A stretch of DNA of 64,000 bases, taken from Glutinoglossum americanum. Its lineage: Eukaryota; Ascomycota; Geoglossomycetes; Geoglossales; Geoglossaceae. Below the pieces are notes generated by a model. That model was not told the origin of the DNA. It did not search any database and saw nothing but the letters and a program-made list of their open reading frames with translations. Below, in pieces: positions 32,451-46,100 of the stretch. Within the stretch, counting starts at the first letter, position 1; the number at the start of each line of letters is the position of its first letter. The DNA lies in assembly GCA_020080175.1 (NCBI GenBank), contig JAGHQL010000042.1:43720-107719 (forward strand). The letters run 5' to 3'. The position numbers were made by a program, and so were the translations under genes.

Positions 32451-34499
32451 ACTAATTTGCGGAGTACGATGGCTTCCTAGATATGCTGATAACGCTAGCC
32501 CGGTTCTCCTCCACGTCGCATCCGATAGCTAAGCCACCACACATCGCATTCGCCTGATACGTGACCGGGCTCATCAGAGGCCTTCTCTCTCATCTCGCCT
32601 GTTGTCACCTTGACTTGACTGCTGTTAAGAAAGGTGGTCTTGCTGCCGCATGGTGACCCCTCCGAGAAATGACCTAGATCCGCGGACAGAGAGTTCCGGT
32701 GCTGGAGGTAGTAAGGATGAGCATGTCAGGCGCGGGAGATGGTTCCCCGATTTACCCAAGTAGATAATTCGAGTTTATGGATATGTGGAGCCCCCGCTCG
32801 GGGGATTGTTTTATCCTTGTTCCTGGTATGACTCATTATCTCTGATGCGGCTGGCTGGGAGGTTCTCAAATTTCTGAACACAATGCTATTTTTTAGCCAG
32901 AGTTTATCTCCTCGAAGGATAACTAGACGCCATCCTAAATATGTTTAGGGTAGGGTCGTGCTAAGGCTGGGAGTCCTGAGTCCAATGCGAGAGTGGTGCT
33001 TAACGCCATGACCGCGCGGGACTAGCTGTAACGCATTGGAGCTAGGCTGGTGCTATGGTAAACCCCTTCTAGAGCCTGAAAATAGCGGATGACCCCAGCA
33101 GGAAGACCTCGCAGAGGCCCCCCGAAGGGCCTCTCTGGGTCATTCTCGCATCCATTCGTGATGGCACGCATCTCGGTGGCAATCCTTCTGGTTCTGCTAT
33201 CACCACCTCCTGCTCGGTATTTTCCTCCGTTTATTTTACCCGTATCGATGTGGGCAAATCGCTTTCCTGCCGGGAGATGTGTGGGGGAAATGTTTTTCTT
33301 TGGAGATTTCTGGGGGCGTGCGTCGGTAACTTGTAGAATTACCGGAGGTTTAATCGATGATTGGGAATTAACTTAGAAGACATTTCCTTCCACAAGGGAG
33401 TCCCCTGAAGCCTTTAGAGTAGGCCATATGTGGAGGTAGGGCTTAGGGCATATGCGCTTTGGAAGTTAGGCTAATTGCGCCGCGCCGAAGCCAGCGGTAC
33501 GGCGGCTGAGAGGGTGATTTTTTTTCATGAAGCTAAAGTTAAGGACGTAGGGGTGTGTCTGGCGGCTCTACTGAAGGACCAAGAATGACCAGTAGCATAT
33601 CTTTTCGGCCGGAATCTCAGTTCTGCGGGCCGTTGTAGGTAAATAGGGGTGCCCCGAAGGCAACTGCGCCGGCCCCTTGTACCTCATACCATAACGGTAG
33701 AAGACACGCCTGCCAGTGCCGATAGCCATTGTCTCGAAGTCGATACAACTTTCGGCTAATGCTGTGATCGCTTTGATGGACCCTCTATTCCTGTACTGAA
33801 ACGTAACCGTAAGTTATTGGGTGGCAAAGAGAATAAAGAAGGATCTTACTTCTCTCGTGGTACAGGTAGGCACTTCTTTCTAGCCAGCCGTCTTGGCAGA
33901 GCTCCAGCTCGTTCATCTGCACGTTGAGAGTGCCGACTCTTGCTTCCGTTTGTTGGCTCGTAAGGGGGATTTCCTGACCCGGTTGTTGGGATTCATGGCC
34001 TTATTGTTGAAGCTAGTTGGCGTATTGAAAATGAGCAGGATATGGCAATTACTCTCACATCGACGCCAACAGACTTCGCGCATTCGGTGAAGGCTGAAAA
34101 CCTCCCTCGCGTTGGGTTTAGGGAGCCCTCCCGTTCGGGTTCTGGAACGTGCACCGGTCTTGGTGCGATGGGAACCTGCCTCGAGCTCCACATGACTAGG
34201 GGCGCTGGTGGTATATTTATAATTACCAGTCACGAAGCCACCTACATTCTCCCCGATTTTTCTCCTCCTCCCATGCCTTATCTCCCTCTCTTCTTACTAA
34301 TCTCGCCACCTTTACTCCCGCTTCGCGGAGGAGAGTCCTCCGGTCAGCAATCCCGCAGTTGCGGAACGGGCGTAGCCGAAGCATACGCCGAGCGGACCGT
34401 TGCACGCCCCAAAGGGCCGCAACGCATGAGGATGGGACCTATTGCCGGTTGTTAGCATGTGGTCAACTCTAGAGGGGAGGGAACGAGCGAGGAGACGGT
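32451..34499. other. No gene seen; degraded sequence
   Basis: Only short open frames with no protein-like continuity. No tandem repeat, RNA gene or terminal repeat was recognised. Confidence 0.35.
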
Positions 34500-35372
34500 G
34501 AAGGGGGATACTTACCTCATCGCAGCTCTTTTTGAGCTGAGTGCAGCGACTGCACTTTAAGCCTGGTACTGGGCGCAAGCAGGCGAGCGACGGGGCCTCA
34601 TGGTAGCGCTTGCTACACCGGAGGCACCAAGCTCGTAAGAGGGTGGGAGGGGGGATCGGGTTCGGCGGGGGTGACGGGCGTGCTGGCAGCGGTGGCGCGG
34701 GATCCGGCGGGGGGGACAACCGCAGACGGGGACACGAACCGTCGGCGCGGACCACGCAGCCGGCATGACGGAGGCCCTGGCAGGGGTCTGGGGTGCCATA
34801 TCAGAGGCGGGACCCAGGGAAAACGAAGAGACAAGGGGAATCGCCGCGAGGCAGGAAGAAGCCGAAAGGCAGGGGGGACGAAAAGAATAGCTACGGTGTA
34901 GCTGAAAGATGGTAAAGGAGTAGTGAAAGAGAAGAGAAGTCGGGTGGCACAAGAATAACATATGATGTTATTGGGGTGTTGACGGGGTAACCCCTGAGGG
35001 CTGGAACCCTACTCGTAAACGAGAGGGGACGCTAGCCCTGGAGGGTCACCTTGGTTGCTTAGGCAACCCGAAAGGAGGGCATAACCCTACCCGGTCGCGC
35101 CATTCGCTTAGTCAATCCATTCTGGGTTTCTCCAAGTCTACCACGACCCTAGTATGGGGAGCCGACTGCTCCCCGACGGATCTTTCGGAGACGTTCAATT
35201 TCACCTCCAATTCTACCCCCACACCTATTGGAACCATATAGCTATCCACCCATACGGGTGACGCCCGGGCTAGGATTAGCCGAGGTGTCCGATACTCATA
35301 GAGACCTGGGGACCAGGTCTCTAAGGGGGAGGCAATTGTCACGACTCGCGGTCGGTTACCCGGCGAGGCCAT
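34500..35372 (-). mobile_element. Element family A, copy 1 (Pro-rich / Cys-x2-Cys ORF)
   Basis: Minus strand. A leader of about 210 bp precedes an ATG at 34,961 (MLFLCHPTSL...). After a Pro/Arg-rich GC-rich stretch and one frame change, it encodes ARAWCLRCSKRYHEAPSLACLRPVPGLKCSRCTQLKKSCDE, with two Cys-x2-Cys pairs flanking a central Cys, like a zinc-binding module. A strong GTAAGT donor follows at 34,515. The leader and ATG region are repeated at 39,630-40,110, which defines this as a dispersed repeat. A second minus-strand frame (35,372-35,112) ends just upstream of the leader. I infer a transposon with a spliced gag-like gene; no reverse transcriptase or transposase was seen. Confidence 0.45.
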
Positions 35373-35399
35373 TTGAGCCTCCGCGGCTGGGTAACTAAG

Positions 35400-36311
35400 C
35401 TATGCTATGCGAGCGACGTCTAGTCCACATGGTGATATGGGTTGCGAAAGCGTCCAGCCAATGGCCGCTCCCCTGCTCTCCGATATTGCACCTGCCCCTT
35501 GCCTAGTTAGCGTGACGGAAAAAGAGAGTCCACATGGCAGTTACGCTCCCTGATAATGAGAAGCTTTCCTAAACGTGTTGGCCATATAGGCGTACAACGG
35601 TCTAGGTAGGATCTGGGAATCTTAGTGAGATGCCTGCATGTATCCCTTTGCCCCTTCTCAGCTGCCCGTGAAAGCTGCCCATTCCCAGACGTGATCTAGG
35701 CTGCCCCAGAAGTCGCCTCAAGACTTCGTCTGCTTCCCTAAGTGTCTCGTCATCTCCGTCCACAAACCCGCTTCGATCGGGCCCAAAAGCCCTCGATTCG
35801 CGCCTCCTCTTACCAGACACTGTAGCGGAAACGGGATGGGCACGACATGGTTCCATCGCCGGCACGGCAGCTAGGAGACGTTCCTCGAGGTCTGAGGTTG
35901 GCCCCGGTAATAACTAAGCAAGAATACCTGGCTCTGGTGAACGTCGCCCTTTTTAATCATGTTATGGGGACACTCCTATGATGGTGCTAGGCAATCGCCC
36001 TCAAATAGGATCGGGCATTCCTCGGCTCGACGCTATCCTTGGCGAGCAAACACAACACCTGCTGTGGGCTCGGTGCTTGCTGGCACGCGTGTCTTTCTCT
36101 TTGGGGCTATTTCTCTCAAGTCCTTTACCTCTCGGTATACTTCTAACCGCTTGGCATATGGTGCAACGGCCGTGGTTCCTGTTAAACATCAATAAAAAAA
36201 ATGATATAAACTATAAACTACCCACGACGGAGCGGCCAGTCCAATCACGAAGTTTGTTGGTAGCCCACTCCCAACGCCATGCTTGCCAGCTCAACTCCAG
36301 AGAGGTCAGTA
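35400..36311. other. No gene seen
   Basis: Short open frames only, in sequence that looks like further element debris. No feature can be supported. Confidence 0.35.
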
Positions 36312-37138
36312 TTATTCAAGCCTGCTTGTTCGAAGCCTGGAGCTGGCCTGCAAGCTCGCGCTGGCTAGCGGACGTAACCAAGCTGGTCCCCTTGGATCGC
36401 ACCCAAGGCCGTACGAAAGTTGTGTACGGCGGCACTGGCTCCAAGGGCCACCGAGCAAGGGGACCCCTCCGGAAGGTCGAGGGCTGTCGGGGCAGGGCGC
36501 GGAGAGCGCGGTCTGGCTCGGAGGGAAGGACGCACGGCTCGGAGGGGGCGGGCGACCGGCCATAGAAAACGAACGGTGAGGTGGCGAAGACCAGTTTGAA
36601 GCCGAGGGAGAAGGGGAGCGGAGGCCAGGGGGAAGGCCGGAGGTCACCTGTACCGGCAGGAGACCTCCTCGGAGCCGCATGCTGGAACGATTAGTAAAAT
36701 GGACATGATAAGCGGGAGGATTGGAACTGGCTTACCTCACATCACTCCTCGCGCGTCCGCGACCCAGGGAAGGCGCCCCCCCCCGGTAGGAGGAACTGGG
36801 GAACCAAGCGGCGGAATATTGATGGCCGCGAAGCCCCGGTGGTCCCGGATTGGCGGAACCGGGATCAAGAAAGGGACTCCCGGTGTGGGGGCCACCCAGG
36901 CTTCGCGCGAGGCACCAGGGGTCGGGGTCACAGGAGGCGGAAGGCGGAGAGATGAGAGAGAAGGAAGAAGAGGAAGAAGACGGAACACCAGACATGGCGA
37001 TGGCGTTGTTGGTGACGATGTGCAAGAGAAAACAACATAGAGTAAGTGAACAACCACTAAAGGGTAGGCTCTGGGCCTCGAGGGACCTTGGCCCTGAAAG
37101 GAGGGGCTAATGTCACGGCGGCCGCCGGGTAATGGCAC
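36312..37138 (-). mobile_element. GC-rich Pro/Ser-rich element ORFs (gag-like relic)
   Basis: Minus strand, strongly GC-rich. Frames at 37,025-36,732 and 36,680-36,312 are Pro/Ser/Gly-rich (MSGVPSSSSSSFSLISPPSAS..., SGLPPGLRSPSPSASNWSSPP...). The first ends against a GTAAGC splice-donor-like site at about 36,735. The layout (GC-rich Pro-rich exon, then donor) parallels family A at 34.5-35.0 kb, but I see no clear sequence match. Probably a related transposon gene relic. Confidence 0.33.
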
Positions 37139-39629
37139 GGCCGGCCGCCGAAAGAGGGCACTAGCCGCTTTTCGTCACAGTTATGATAATGGAATTGCCG
37201 GGACATGCAGAGCAGTGTAGTCGCGTTACCGAGTCAGAGACTTGTCCGGCCTCATTCATTGCGACGATGAGTGGTCTAAAGTCGTGCATCCTGAGGGCTA
37301 TCGAGCTGGTGTACGTCTACCAAGGAACCCTAGCTTTTGAGGGGTAGAAGGCCTGAACCTCTAAACAATTCTTCTCTAGCATCCAAGTGTGGTTAGCCTA
37401 GTTGGACTGACCATTCTGTACCATCTAGACCCGCCCTTTAGCAGCAATGCAGTCAGCTAGCGCAGTGGGGATGACAAGTTCCATCGCAGGTTATAGCGGG
37501 GGGGGACGATCAAAGGAAACATTCATCTTTCCCATTCCTAGATATTCCCTCGATACAACATGGTGAAACAAAAAGAAATCGTGCCTAGTCCGGAACTAGC
37601 GGGTTTAAGGACGCAAGTCTAGCCCTACTAAGCCATGCACCCATTGGGAATAATTTCGGCGTCTGCGCGCAGGCAATGAACAACGTTTTGTGTAGCCTTC
37701 CCCAACAGCACAGCAAGGACTGGGGTAGTGGCCCGGAGGCATCGAATGTGATGGGCGAGTGAGAGTAGTCGTCAAGGCTGGCGTGCTGTGAGCGTTATAT
37801 TGAAGGGGATTAAACAAAAGGGTAAGAAAAAGGAGTTTAACTTATAAGATAGGAAGCTGACTTGCTATCAAGTGAGGAAAACCATATATGGGTTTGTTGT
37901 CCGTCTCGACTAGTGGGAGAAGACGAGCAGTAGGATCCATCGACTTTGATTCTCGGCTTTGAAAAATCGCCCAACCTTTAACAGATGTCTAGCCAGTATG
38001 GAGAAGCAGGCAGATAGTTATCCCGCCTTAGGTTGAAGCGTTTTTGCAATAAGCAGCTCAGCTCAGCTTTAGCCTGCGTAGCGTTAACACAGCTAGCCAC
38101 AATACATGTACCAGCAATATATCCCCCCGCTGACGCCGCAGAGGCACACGGGCTTGGGGGAACTGCTCGTCGGAAACTCCACAAGGCCCGATGCGCCCCG
38201 AGGCACAGGCGCCCCCGATTCTAGGATCGTATGGCGTGTGGGCAGCCGTTGCCTGCCAGGCCGTTAGTCTTTATACAATACAATACGGAGATGCAGGTTT
38301 TCATACCTGTTCTGTAGCATCTTCTAGCTGGGATTCGCTGGCGATATGGGCTGCTTCCGTTTCACCAACCCTATTCCGAGTTATGGGTTGTACTCGGGGG
38401 CTCTGAATGTCGCGAAGAGGATAGGAGTCGCCTAGTTTCCCAACCCGTAGGTTATCGTTTCGGCCCCGGCACACTCAATGGCTAGCTACGTCCATAGTAA
38501 ACGCTGACATTTCCGGCCCATATCGACGCATCCCCATGCGATCCACAATCTGCTGGGTGACTCCCCTCAGGCTCCACAATTTGGATATCCTCACGTTAAC
38601 GTTGGATGCTGAAGGGGGTTCCTCGTTGGAACTATTGGGGGGCTGGTATCGGAGATGACACATGCATGCAACAACGGGTTGCCATAGAGCTTGTCTCTAG
38701 CATATTGAAGAGCGAGTTCCTCCCATATCTGCAACTGCGACGACCAGCTTACACGCTACTCGGGCTACTGGGTGGCCACTTCAGATCGCTCCAGGAACTG
38801 ACCGGACCACCTTGCCATCAGCGGATGGCGCTACCTGGAATTTGAGGCCTGGGTTTTTTGAATTCAGTGCCCCATAAATATTTGCCTACCTGGGCACGGC
38901 CCTCCACAGGCTATTTCCACGGGCTATTGGTTGCTGGGGGCAGTTGGCTGCCTACCGACCAGCGGGGAAGCGAAAAACCCTAGCCTACCATTCGGGTCGA
39001 CAGCACTGTGTCCGGCATAACGTCCGGTGACAAGAGTTCGCCCCTCGAGCATGGGTATACTCGCACTCAATTCCTGAACAGGGCCCATGACTGTCCACGC
39101 AGACGATTTATCGTCGTTTGAGCACAAGTTCCCTAAGGCCCGGCAGTTTCCACGATTCCCTGGAAGTTGGCCGTGTTGCGGGAAGCGGAAGTGCTGTCGA
39201 CCTCAAAACGGATCGAAGAAGAGGACTTATTGGCGTGATAATGCCCTCTTTGAGCCACAGCCTCCTCCACAACCTCGCGTACGGCCCGTACCTGGTTTTT
39301 TTCCATCTCAGAATTCTGAATAACACTAGGGTTGGATGGGGCCTGGGTGCTCGTAATTGAGAGATAAAGCGTTTCTAATGGGGTGTTGATTGGAGAGGCG
39401 ACACAGGAGCTGAGGAAGAAGGAAGAGAGTTGGAACATTGAGGAAGGCAGCCGCCTGTGTAGGGTAACGAAAGTGAATTCCCCAGAATGCGCGAGAAACA
39501 TAGGTACACTCGCAGCAGCAAGCCAAGTCCACATAGAGGTATTCCTGTAAGGGAGAACCTGTTCGCGTGGTATCCTCGTGGGTGTTCTACAGCTGAGCCA
39601 ACTTGAGTTGCTTTAGCAGTTATGGCGTC
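37139..39629. other. No gene seen
   Basis: Short frames only. A stretch near 37,600-37,640 (GTTTAAGGACGCAAG) resembles the conserved tail of family B at 46.7 and 49.9 kb. Sequence at 37,110 begins TGTCACGGCGG, as some fungal LTRs do, but no partner copy was found. Confidence 0.3.
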
Positions 39630-40110
39630 TAAATCGGTTCTTCCCCTCCTTTACCCAGGGGCACCCATGGCATCTCTCTCATGATCCACTTAATAGCAAA
39701 ACCGGCCGGTTGCTGGACGATCTCGTGGCCGACCTGCGACCCACAGGCATTCGCCCGAAGCACTCTATCGAGAGCGCCGAACAGTCGGAAGGCAGGGAGA
39801 CGAGGGGAAGGATAGCTACCGGTGTAGCTAGAAAGTGACGAGGGGTGGCGAGAGAAAAGAGAAGCAGGGTGGCATGAAAACAACATATGGTGTTGTTGGC
39901 GCGTTGATGGGTTAGCGCCTGAAGGTTAAAACCCTAATCGCAAACGAAGGGGGGCAAAAGCCCTGGTGGGTTGCCCAATTGATTAGGCAACCCAAAGGGG
40001 GGTGATAGCCCTACCCTATCACGCTGCCTGCTTACTCAATTCATTTTGGATTTCTTTAAGTCCACATCGACCCCGGTAACGATAAGCCGACTATTCCTCG
40101 ACGGGAACCT
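39630..40110 (-). mobile_element. Element family A, copy 2 (truncated)
   Basis: Diverged second copy of the leader and start region of family A. The block around 39,780-40,050 aligns by eye with 34,850-35,130, including a GGCAACCC stretch, the TATGTTGTT/TATGTTATT segment and the ATG peptide MLFSCHPASL (start 39,886). Beyond about 39,780 the similarity stops and the Cys-x2-Cys region is missing, so the copy is truncated or replaced. Confidence 0.5.
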
Positions 40111-43100
40111 GAGGAGCAGTTAACTCCCTCGACTGATCCTCCAAATCCGTCTCCAGACTAACCAGAGCTGTATGACAACCTGATGATTCCCGTCCCCGTT
40201 GCACTCATAAATGGAATATTGCGAGTTCAGTGAGTGCTCCGCCTAGGCGCGGAAGCGAAATCGAACCTTCTGATAAAGCTAATTATAGTGGGTGGGGTTA
40301 CCGCCCCAAGTATGTCGAGAACCCTATGGGTTTTGTTGGTGTAATCTCCAGTTAAGGGGAAAGCAAAGAGATGGTATCGTTAGAATTCCGTCCCCAGGGC
40401 TGCCCCGCGAATAGACACCCGATGTATTGGTGTCACTTTGTTCAGCACCCATATGTCCCCACCACCCGGGATAGATACCTTAACCCACAGACAGACAGCC
40501 CCCCATCCCCATAAGACTCTAGAAAAATGTTGCGGGTGTCCAGCCGACGAGATGAGGTATATCTAGAACCGTCCATAGATCTAGGCTAGGGCAAATATAT
40601 GGCCTGCCTCCGCGCACGCATCCCCACTCATGTATGCGATCCTCAGCCCGAACACCCCCCCACTATAGGCTACACCATCGCCTTGCTTTATCTAGGCCTA
40701 GTGCATCTCGGATCTAAATGGGGAAATATCGTTATCGGATAATGGGAACGTGTCATGAACCACAACGTCGTCGAAGGGGACCCCATAACAAGGCAGTGTA
40801 TCAGTGGTGAAGCGGTCGGCATATGTTGTCATAGGAGGCGCCGTCGAGTTTCCCTCCTCGATGGATATCGTTAGGGCCTTGTGGTCGGTGAAGGCCGGCC
40901 CCCTGTGGATGTCAGGGGCAATATCCTTTATGGCAAACCACCGGACAGTCGTTCCATGTGGTCAACACTTTAACTCTGTTTCTTTGGCTTTGGGTTTGGC
41001 CTGCCTTGCAACCCAAAATCTCACGGTAGTTACTCGGTAACCTTTTCTTGATGGCTGTCCGTGCTGAACAATAAGCTTTTCCACTCCCACCGGTCCTTCG
41101 CTGTTTATCGACTATGCACCCATAGACGTGACGGGAACTAGATGCCGCGGCAGGTATTGTGGAGGTGATTTCTATGCCGCGCGGAAGCGGTAATTTTATC
41201 AGGTAGTGGTTAGTCATTCTCTTGGCGGGGATAGCTACCGCACCCACGACCTGCTTAATCCAACCATCCTTCTACCTACCAGTTGAACTTAACCTTCCAC
41301 AGTATCCTTGTTGTATCGAGGGTGTATAGGGCTGGTGGTTCGTACCTCCGGGTATACTTCGTCTCGTGATTCTTCGCTGTGGGCAACCTGGAGCTGCTAA
41401 ATAGGTGACGTTTCCGCTTGCCGAAAATAAACCGGGAGTGGTGATGTCGGTAGTTGACTGGCAGTTGATTGCTGACGGAGGTGTGGTGCAAGCGCATCCG
41501 AACTGAGCACCACAGAGGGCAATCGTCGGAGAGATGCAATCCCCCGGAGTTCGCCGGGCGTAGGTTGCAAGGACGATAGGTGCCCGCATTATGGCCAGGG
41601 TTTTCGTAGCCACGCGGACGTTGTATGCAAGTCTCAGGTAATCGGCATGTTGAACTCCGAAAACACTAGTCGAACCCAGCGTCAATCTGCCTTTCGAGGG
41701 AAAACTTGACATGTTCTAAAAACTTTATGACATAATACAGCATTAAGTCCGACTCATTAGGTAGTCTAAGCTTAAAAGGCTCGATAATCTTTTCCCTGTA
41801 AAGATTGAGCAGTTCTGAGGAACTGGTAATAGCGAAAGCTATTATAGTCACTCTGCATTGCTATGGGCTTCTGTATCGTGGCGGAGGTATAGATTTAATA
41901 AGGTAAGGCGAAAGACGAGAAATGAAGGAAGTGATGTATGATGACGAACTAAATGCAAGGTTATTAGCGCGTTGTTTCCAAAGAAAAGAGCGCCTCATTT
42001 TATTCTCGTACCGCAAGCCTGTCGGCTTGGGATCTGGTTGTCACGAATGCCGACTCCGAATAGTTTTGGGGAGAGGATGAAGGCGCTAAGGTGACGGTAG
42101 CGTATGTGTGTGGCCGGCGAACGACCCATTGGGCGATAACCGCCTGAGCCTGGCACTACATGTCTAGCCCATTGGATGACTGAGACTCCTAGATACCCTC
42201 GGTAGGGCTACCTCAAACTCTCAGGTCTTCGCAAGTGAGACACTGGCGCGATCTCGCATTACCTCCTGGCTCTGGCATCGCCCATATCTTCCCAAGAATG
42301 ATCGGGTCCAATTTCCCGTTATCCCTCCTCTTCGGCTTGGGGAATATTTCCGGAACCGAGCCCCAAAAGGCTGCTTCGTCGAGCCCCATTTGCATCGGGG
42401 CTAACATGGTATCGGGGGTGGCGTCGCTCCAAAGCGAAGGCGCTGTGTGCTGTATCGTGGAGTGCTGGTTACTCGCAGCCGCAGGCTTTGCGGGGGCAAT
42501 CATCCTCGTTTTCGTCTCGCAACCCTTCGTTGCGATAGGCATCGCCTCTTTGGCCTCTGGGCAATTCGGGGATAGTACCGCTCAGGCTCCTCGGATTGCT
42601 CGCACCCCTATCTCGTTCGGCATACCTCCACCAGCGAAAAATCGCGAGCAAGATTTCGATCTCATCCATATAGCGAGTTTACGGGGTACCGTGGCTGGGC
42701 TCGCCGTAAAGTATTCACGTGGTCCTCTTGCGCTGAATATTCAGCAGTATTCAGCAGCTAGGCGAAGTGGCTGAGCTCAAACCTGGCTGAGACGGGACAC
42801 CACCCAACACCATGCTATTAAAAATTGCTGGTATTGGTGTGAAGATCGACCTACAAGTAACCATTGACTTCAATGCGTATGGCACAACTCGACCTTTCCA
42901 GATCTCCGGCTCGAAGCTCCTGCCGAACTTGAAGGCGATCCGAGCATCGGTGCTAGGTGTAGCTTTAGGGGGCATTATGCAGTGGCGGGCCAATACGGGT
43001 TAGGTTTCCTAACCCCTTATTGTGGAGACCCCCATGAAACCCTAGTGTTTCCTCGTAACAACCCTTTGAAGGTCGTTTTCTCTGCAACCTGGGGCTCTAT

Positions 43101-46100
43101 ATGGTCAAACATCAGCGCTAGGTGTTTTGACGTATTGTTCCCCACCCATCACATGTTGGAATTAATAACTTTTCGCCAAGCTAGATAGCTCTCCTTAGGC
43201 AGCTGTGCTAGGGAATCCCCCTAGAGGGAGCTATCTTCGGGGGGCGCGGATAGCGGATAGAGTGGAGTGGTGGCCAACCCCCCGGTGCCCCTTGTGCCCA
43301 AATGGCTGCCATAGAAGTTTCCCTGCCACCGTCGGTGGACGTACCTGACAGCCTGTCTATCTATTGGTCCACGTATTGGTTGCCGTCTCCCACATGACCA
43401 GTAATGGGGTATCGGACTTCCTCCCCAGGATCGAACTGCCAGCTGGTGCTCCTCCCGGGCCCACTCTACCACTTTAGTGCTGTGCGCGGAACACATATAA
43501 CACCACGGTGCGTAGACTGGAGCCCTAGAAATTCGTGGACGAAGATGAAGCGCTGGAGGAGCGTCTCTCTAGGGCTTTTTACAAAAACCCTCGGACTTGA
43601 ACTGGTTGGGTGAAAATACCGGGCCCGCATGGGCTTGGTGAAGAAATAGTCATAGTTGGCGAATGGTCCGGGGGGTACTCCGACCCACGATCCGCCGGGT
43701 GGCGAAGCTAACACGATAATCTAGCGCTGGGTATCTCCCACGACTGGGTCTCCCTTTTCGCCATTGGAGAGCGTCGATTAACTGAGCTCTCAGATTTCTC
43801 CCTTGTCGTTCCGGTTGGGCCAACAGCGTGACATGTTTACAGCCGGTCAGTCACTTACGGAAGGCTCTGTCGCGACTGAGATGGTGTTTTGGCTGCCCCC
43901 GCTTTGACTGTTGGGTTGTTGGCGTGCGCTTTGCGGGAGCCGCCTCGGCGATACGTTTTTGCTGCGATTTTGTTCTGTATCTTGAGGTATTATGTCGGAT
44001 CTTCTGGGTAGGAAAGGTGGGACCGCTAAAGTAGATCATTGGTGAACGCTAGGCAGGTTGACTCTTATCAGTATCCCGACTCTAGAAAAGACAGAAGTAA
44101 GCACGAGAATTTATACCCGAGACACCTTTCATTCCGGGAACAGAGGGTTAAAATATTGGCATACCAGATCTTGAAGTTTGAGGCCATGCTTCAACTAGTA
44201 ATATTGGGGGATAGCGAGCTCCTTTGCAGCGCTTGTCCAGCCACCCTTCAGTGGCTACAACCCCATACTCCACAGCCTCCGCCTGTGTGTAACCACTGGC
44301 GGCTTCTCCCGAGCCGCCGCTCTAATCTCCTACTAAGGTACCGGCAGTTTTTGGTAGAGCAGTTGCCCTGACTCGCTAATTAGTATAGCTCTTGTATGTA
44401 AGTAATGCGTGGAAATAGTAGTTGTTGGGCTAAATATCTGATTGCAGCGGCGCTACACAGAGTCGTGCGAAATTGGAGCTCCCAAGTGCGCTTGACGGAG
44501 CAGCATCAAGTGGTTCCAGGAGCTTCCGAACGGAGCCCGAACTCTGAGGGCTCTCCCGCTCGTTCGTTGAAGCTATCGATTCCCGCTTCGAGTGTCGACT
44601 GCACATGAAACGGATGACCTCTCGCTGTGCTGGCATACTGGCCCATCGGCAATTCCAATTCTCCGATCCCAAGCTCTTGATTTAGGGTGCTCTCCCGCCC
44701 CAGGAGCGCCCAGTCGATGCTAGCTAAAGCCAGTGTCTGCGCTTTCTGCAGGGTAAATGAAGCACTTGTTTCTTCACGCAGAGCCCTCAACCCTCGCCCT
44801 TACTCTACAAGCTCCAGGATCGCAACTTATGATCCCTAAAGACCGTAGAAGGGCATAGGCATAGACCCTGAGGATTCCGGGCGTTTCGCATCAACTATTT
44901 CATCAAACCGATGGCTACCTTCCGATCGAACCACAGCTAGATTTTGACCAGGATGGAAACATCGTTCCTAGTGAGGGTGTGTTGTACCTTGTAGAAGGCA
45001 AGTACCTTCTCCGGATCGATAACGCCATTCAACACTACTGCACAACCTACTAGGCCATACAGATCTAGGCCGAACCATGCGTCGTGAAGTTGTGCGGAGT
45101 GTACCTGGAGCTACCCGACGGACCTATGAGGCCTCCGAGCACCGTATTCCTAGCGAGCCCTCATGCCAGATGACTAGCGGGTAAATAAGAAAGCTGTTGC
45201 CTTTGTGTTCGCACATGCTGGACCACTTGTCAACTGAGCTCGGTCTCGTATGGTACCTAAGTTTCAGCAGGATAGCGCGTAGTTCCATTTTCCGCTTGCC
45301 TTTCGCCAGTAAACAGTTATCCCATACCCTTTGCCGATCTTCAAGGTTTCCCTTGGGCGGGTAGAGTTACCAGATATCTCAAGTCTGCAGTGCGTCTCCA
45401 GTGACTGCATTCTCGAGGGAGTGGATACCCATTTCCCCTATCGCCAGAGGACTGACCTTTCCCCGTCAATCTACTCAATCTTCTTCTTATCAATGTCTTT
45501 GGGCCCCCTTCCGTTACCTAATCAGAGCGGATATAATTGAACTCGCTCTGCAATTGCCGCTCCACGCTCAATGCCCCCGAGCCTGGTGCCAAAAGTCCGT
45601 GCTGTCGCCCAAGTAGGACGCCTTGATCATCTTTCGGTCCACCCTCTTGGAGCGCCCATTTGAGAGACGAAATACCAGGAGGCATATTCTGATTTGTTCC
45701 CCCTAGCCGAGGCAACCGTCGGTCTTAGTTGCCTGCGGCCTCCGACCAGTGAACTGGCTGATATTGGAAAAAGGAATAATTTCAGCTGTATAACTCGTCC
45801 CACTCCGGGGAGCAGTGGGGCATCGTGGACCACCAACGGCCCAGGTCAGAAATGTTGCAAGATCAGACTGCCACTGCTGGCACATGTCGTGATTGCCACG
45901 ACTGCTCTTGGTAGGTTGGAGGCTATAGAGATATCACTCCTTACCTCGCATCCAAACCACGCACCATTTAGCTACATTTTCGCGGCTGGGGTCGTAGACC
46001 AGTCCTTGTTATGGTCTAGATCCTCGGGAGGCCATTACAGGTGTAAATCGACCAGAAAATGCCCCCATTTCCCCGAGTAACCCCCTACTAGATAGAAATC

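Noticed and set aside
37110-37140. LTR start suggested by TGTCACGGCGG
   Set aside because: No matching partner or target duplication was found; a similar TGTCACG at 35,338 is too short to be evidence.
42235-42774. 179-codon plus-strand frame with hydrophobic stretches
   Set aside because: Both strands are open here, composition is not coding-like, and no domain or splice context supports it.
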